Below, piece by piece: positions 5,922-6,341 of a stretch of 6,341 bases of DNA. Both the position numbers and the translations under genes were made by a program. The stretch is from assembly GCA_937974415.1 (NCBI GenBank), contig CALJXB010000405.1, positions 1-6,341 of the forward strand. Direction: 5' to 3'. Every line of letters starts with the position of its first letter. Position 1 is the stretch's first letter. Source of the stretch: an uncultured Kiloniellales bacterium. Its GTDB lineage: Bacteria > Pseudomonadota > Alphaproteobacteria > Kiloniellales > JAKSDN01. The notes under the pieces are model-generated. The model saw nothing but the letters and a program-made list of their open reading frames with translations, searched no databases and was not told the origin of the DNA.

Positions 5922-5927
5922 GGGAGG
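5922..5927 (+). promoter_or_regulatory. Ribosome binding site fixing the ureohydrolase start
   Basis: GGGAGG lies 5 nt before ATG 5933. A nearer ATG at 5929, in another frame, is only 1 nt from this site and meets a stop after three codons, so 5933 is the real start. The start lies within a GCATGCATGC palindrome (5927-5936). Confidence 0.7.
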
Positions 5928-5932
5928 CATGC

Positions 5933-6341
5933 ATGCCTGACAAGACGGCCGATATCGGCCGCATGTTCGGCGCCGTAGAGGCGGTCGACACCTTTCTGGG
6001 ATTCCCCGCCCTGCGCGACGTCGGCACCTTGGACGCCGAGATCGGCATCCTTGGCGTGCCCTGCGCTTCGCCCTACCCGTCGGTCGGGCCGTACTGCGCC
6101 GGCGCGCCGGTAGCCATTCGCGCCGGCATCGCCGGCTATGCCACCGCCCGCGAGCACCAGGACTTCGATCTCGGTGGGCCGCTGCTCGGCGACAGCGGCG
6201 CCCGGGTCCTCGACTGCGGCGACCTCGCCTACGACGAGGCGGATTCGCCGGGCAACCGCAAGCGCATACGCGAGGCCGTCGAGGGCCTGTTGGAGCGCGA
6301 GGTCCGGCCGGTGGTGATCGGCGGCGACGATTCCGTTCCGA
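5933..6341 (+). CDS. Arginase/agmatinase-superfamily (ureohydrolase) protein, N-terminal part
   Basis: The frame is open from ATG 5933 to the window end (136 codons), so the gene continues outside. Ureohydrolases are Mn-dependent enzymes that remove urea from arginine, agmatine or other guanidino compounds in the cytoplasm. Family marks seen are ILGVPCASPYPSVGP (39-53), GAPVAIRAG (57-65; compare 'GP-x-A-I-R' of agmatinases), LDCGDLAY (93-100) and VVIGGDDSVP at 127-136. The last is the first metal-binding motif, normally GGDHS; here Asp133 stands where the Mn-ligand His usually is. I recall a 'GGDDSVP' subgroup annotated as agmatinase-like in proteobacteria, so this is probably a subfamily trait rather than a mutation. 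The remaining metal motifs (DAHxD, DxDxxDP) are beyond the window, so activity and substrate cannot be judged. The 91-nt gap after the permease gene holds no clear terminator or promoter. Confidence 0.8.
   Translation, partial: MPDKTADIGRMFGAVEAVDTFLGFPALRDVGTLDAEIGILGVPCASPYPSVGPYCAGAPVAIRAGIAGYATAREHQDFDLGGPLLGDSGARVLDCGDLAYDEADSPGNRKRIREAVEGLLEREVRPVVIGGDDSVP

Noticed and set aside
5842..5932. Possible terminator or promoter between permease and ureohydrolase genes
   Set aside because: Only short dyads (GCCTCAGGC 5889-5897 and CCCGATCGGG 5903-5912), neither with a usable loop plus T-run, and no convincing -35/-10 pair.
5929..5940. Three-codon upstream reading frame (ATG CAT GCC TGA) over the ureohydrolase start
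   Set aside because: Its ATG is only 1 nt from the GGGAGG site, too close for initiation; probably just the GCATGCATGC palindrome.

Overview
The window is about 70% G+C, with strong third-position G/C bias and long shadow open frames on both strands. Together with the gene set (RecX, a DUF1289 protein, a CyaC-like class III cyclase with a membrane anchor), this suggests an alphaproteobacterium, perhaps of the Rhodospirillales. That placement is an inference from composition and family resemblance only. I see no tRNA, rRNA, CRISPR array, insertion sequence or phage gene; it reads as ordinary chromosome.

Layout. Positions 1-377 hold the 3' end of recX (+). It converges, with stop codons overlapping by 7 nt, on a probable two-gene minus-strand operon: a class I SAM-dependent methyltransferase (2068 to 1304) followed by a COG1032-type radical SAM protein (1261 to 371). 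Divergent from that operon, a sigma70-like promoter (2152-2179) drives a small secreted TPR protein (2213-2683). A perfect 28-bp inverted repeat (2689-2760) separates the TPR gene from the convergent cyclase gene.

The most interesting gene lies on the minus strand from 4477 to 2792. It encodes a 561-residue redox-sensor-like nucleotide cyclase: a His-rich multi-spanning membrane anchor, then a plant-type [2Fe-2S] ferredoxin domain, then a class III adenylate cyclase catalytic domain with the Thr signature of class IIIb. The architecture suggests that the redox state of the quinone pool or an electron donor is converted into cAMP. It resembles the quinone-responsive diheme-B cyclase CyaC of Sinorhizobium meliloti, with an added iron-sulfur module.

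Divergent from the cyclase are a small four-cysteine DUF1289 protein (4632-4883) and, 19 nt later, a DMT/EamA-family permease (4903-5841). These two are probably co-transcribed. The window ends inside an arginase/agmatinase-superfamily gene (5933 onward) with a strong Shine-Dalgarno sequence and an unusual GGDDS metal motif in place of GGDHS.

Apart from the methyltransferase/radical SAM pair and the DUF1289/permease pair, the genes do not form an obvious single pathway. The one gene that stands out as a system in itself is the three-module cyclase.
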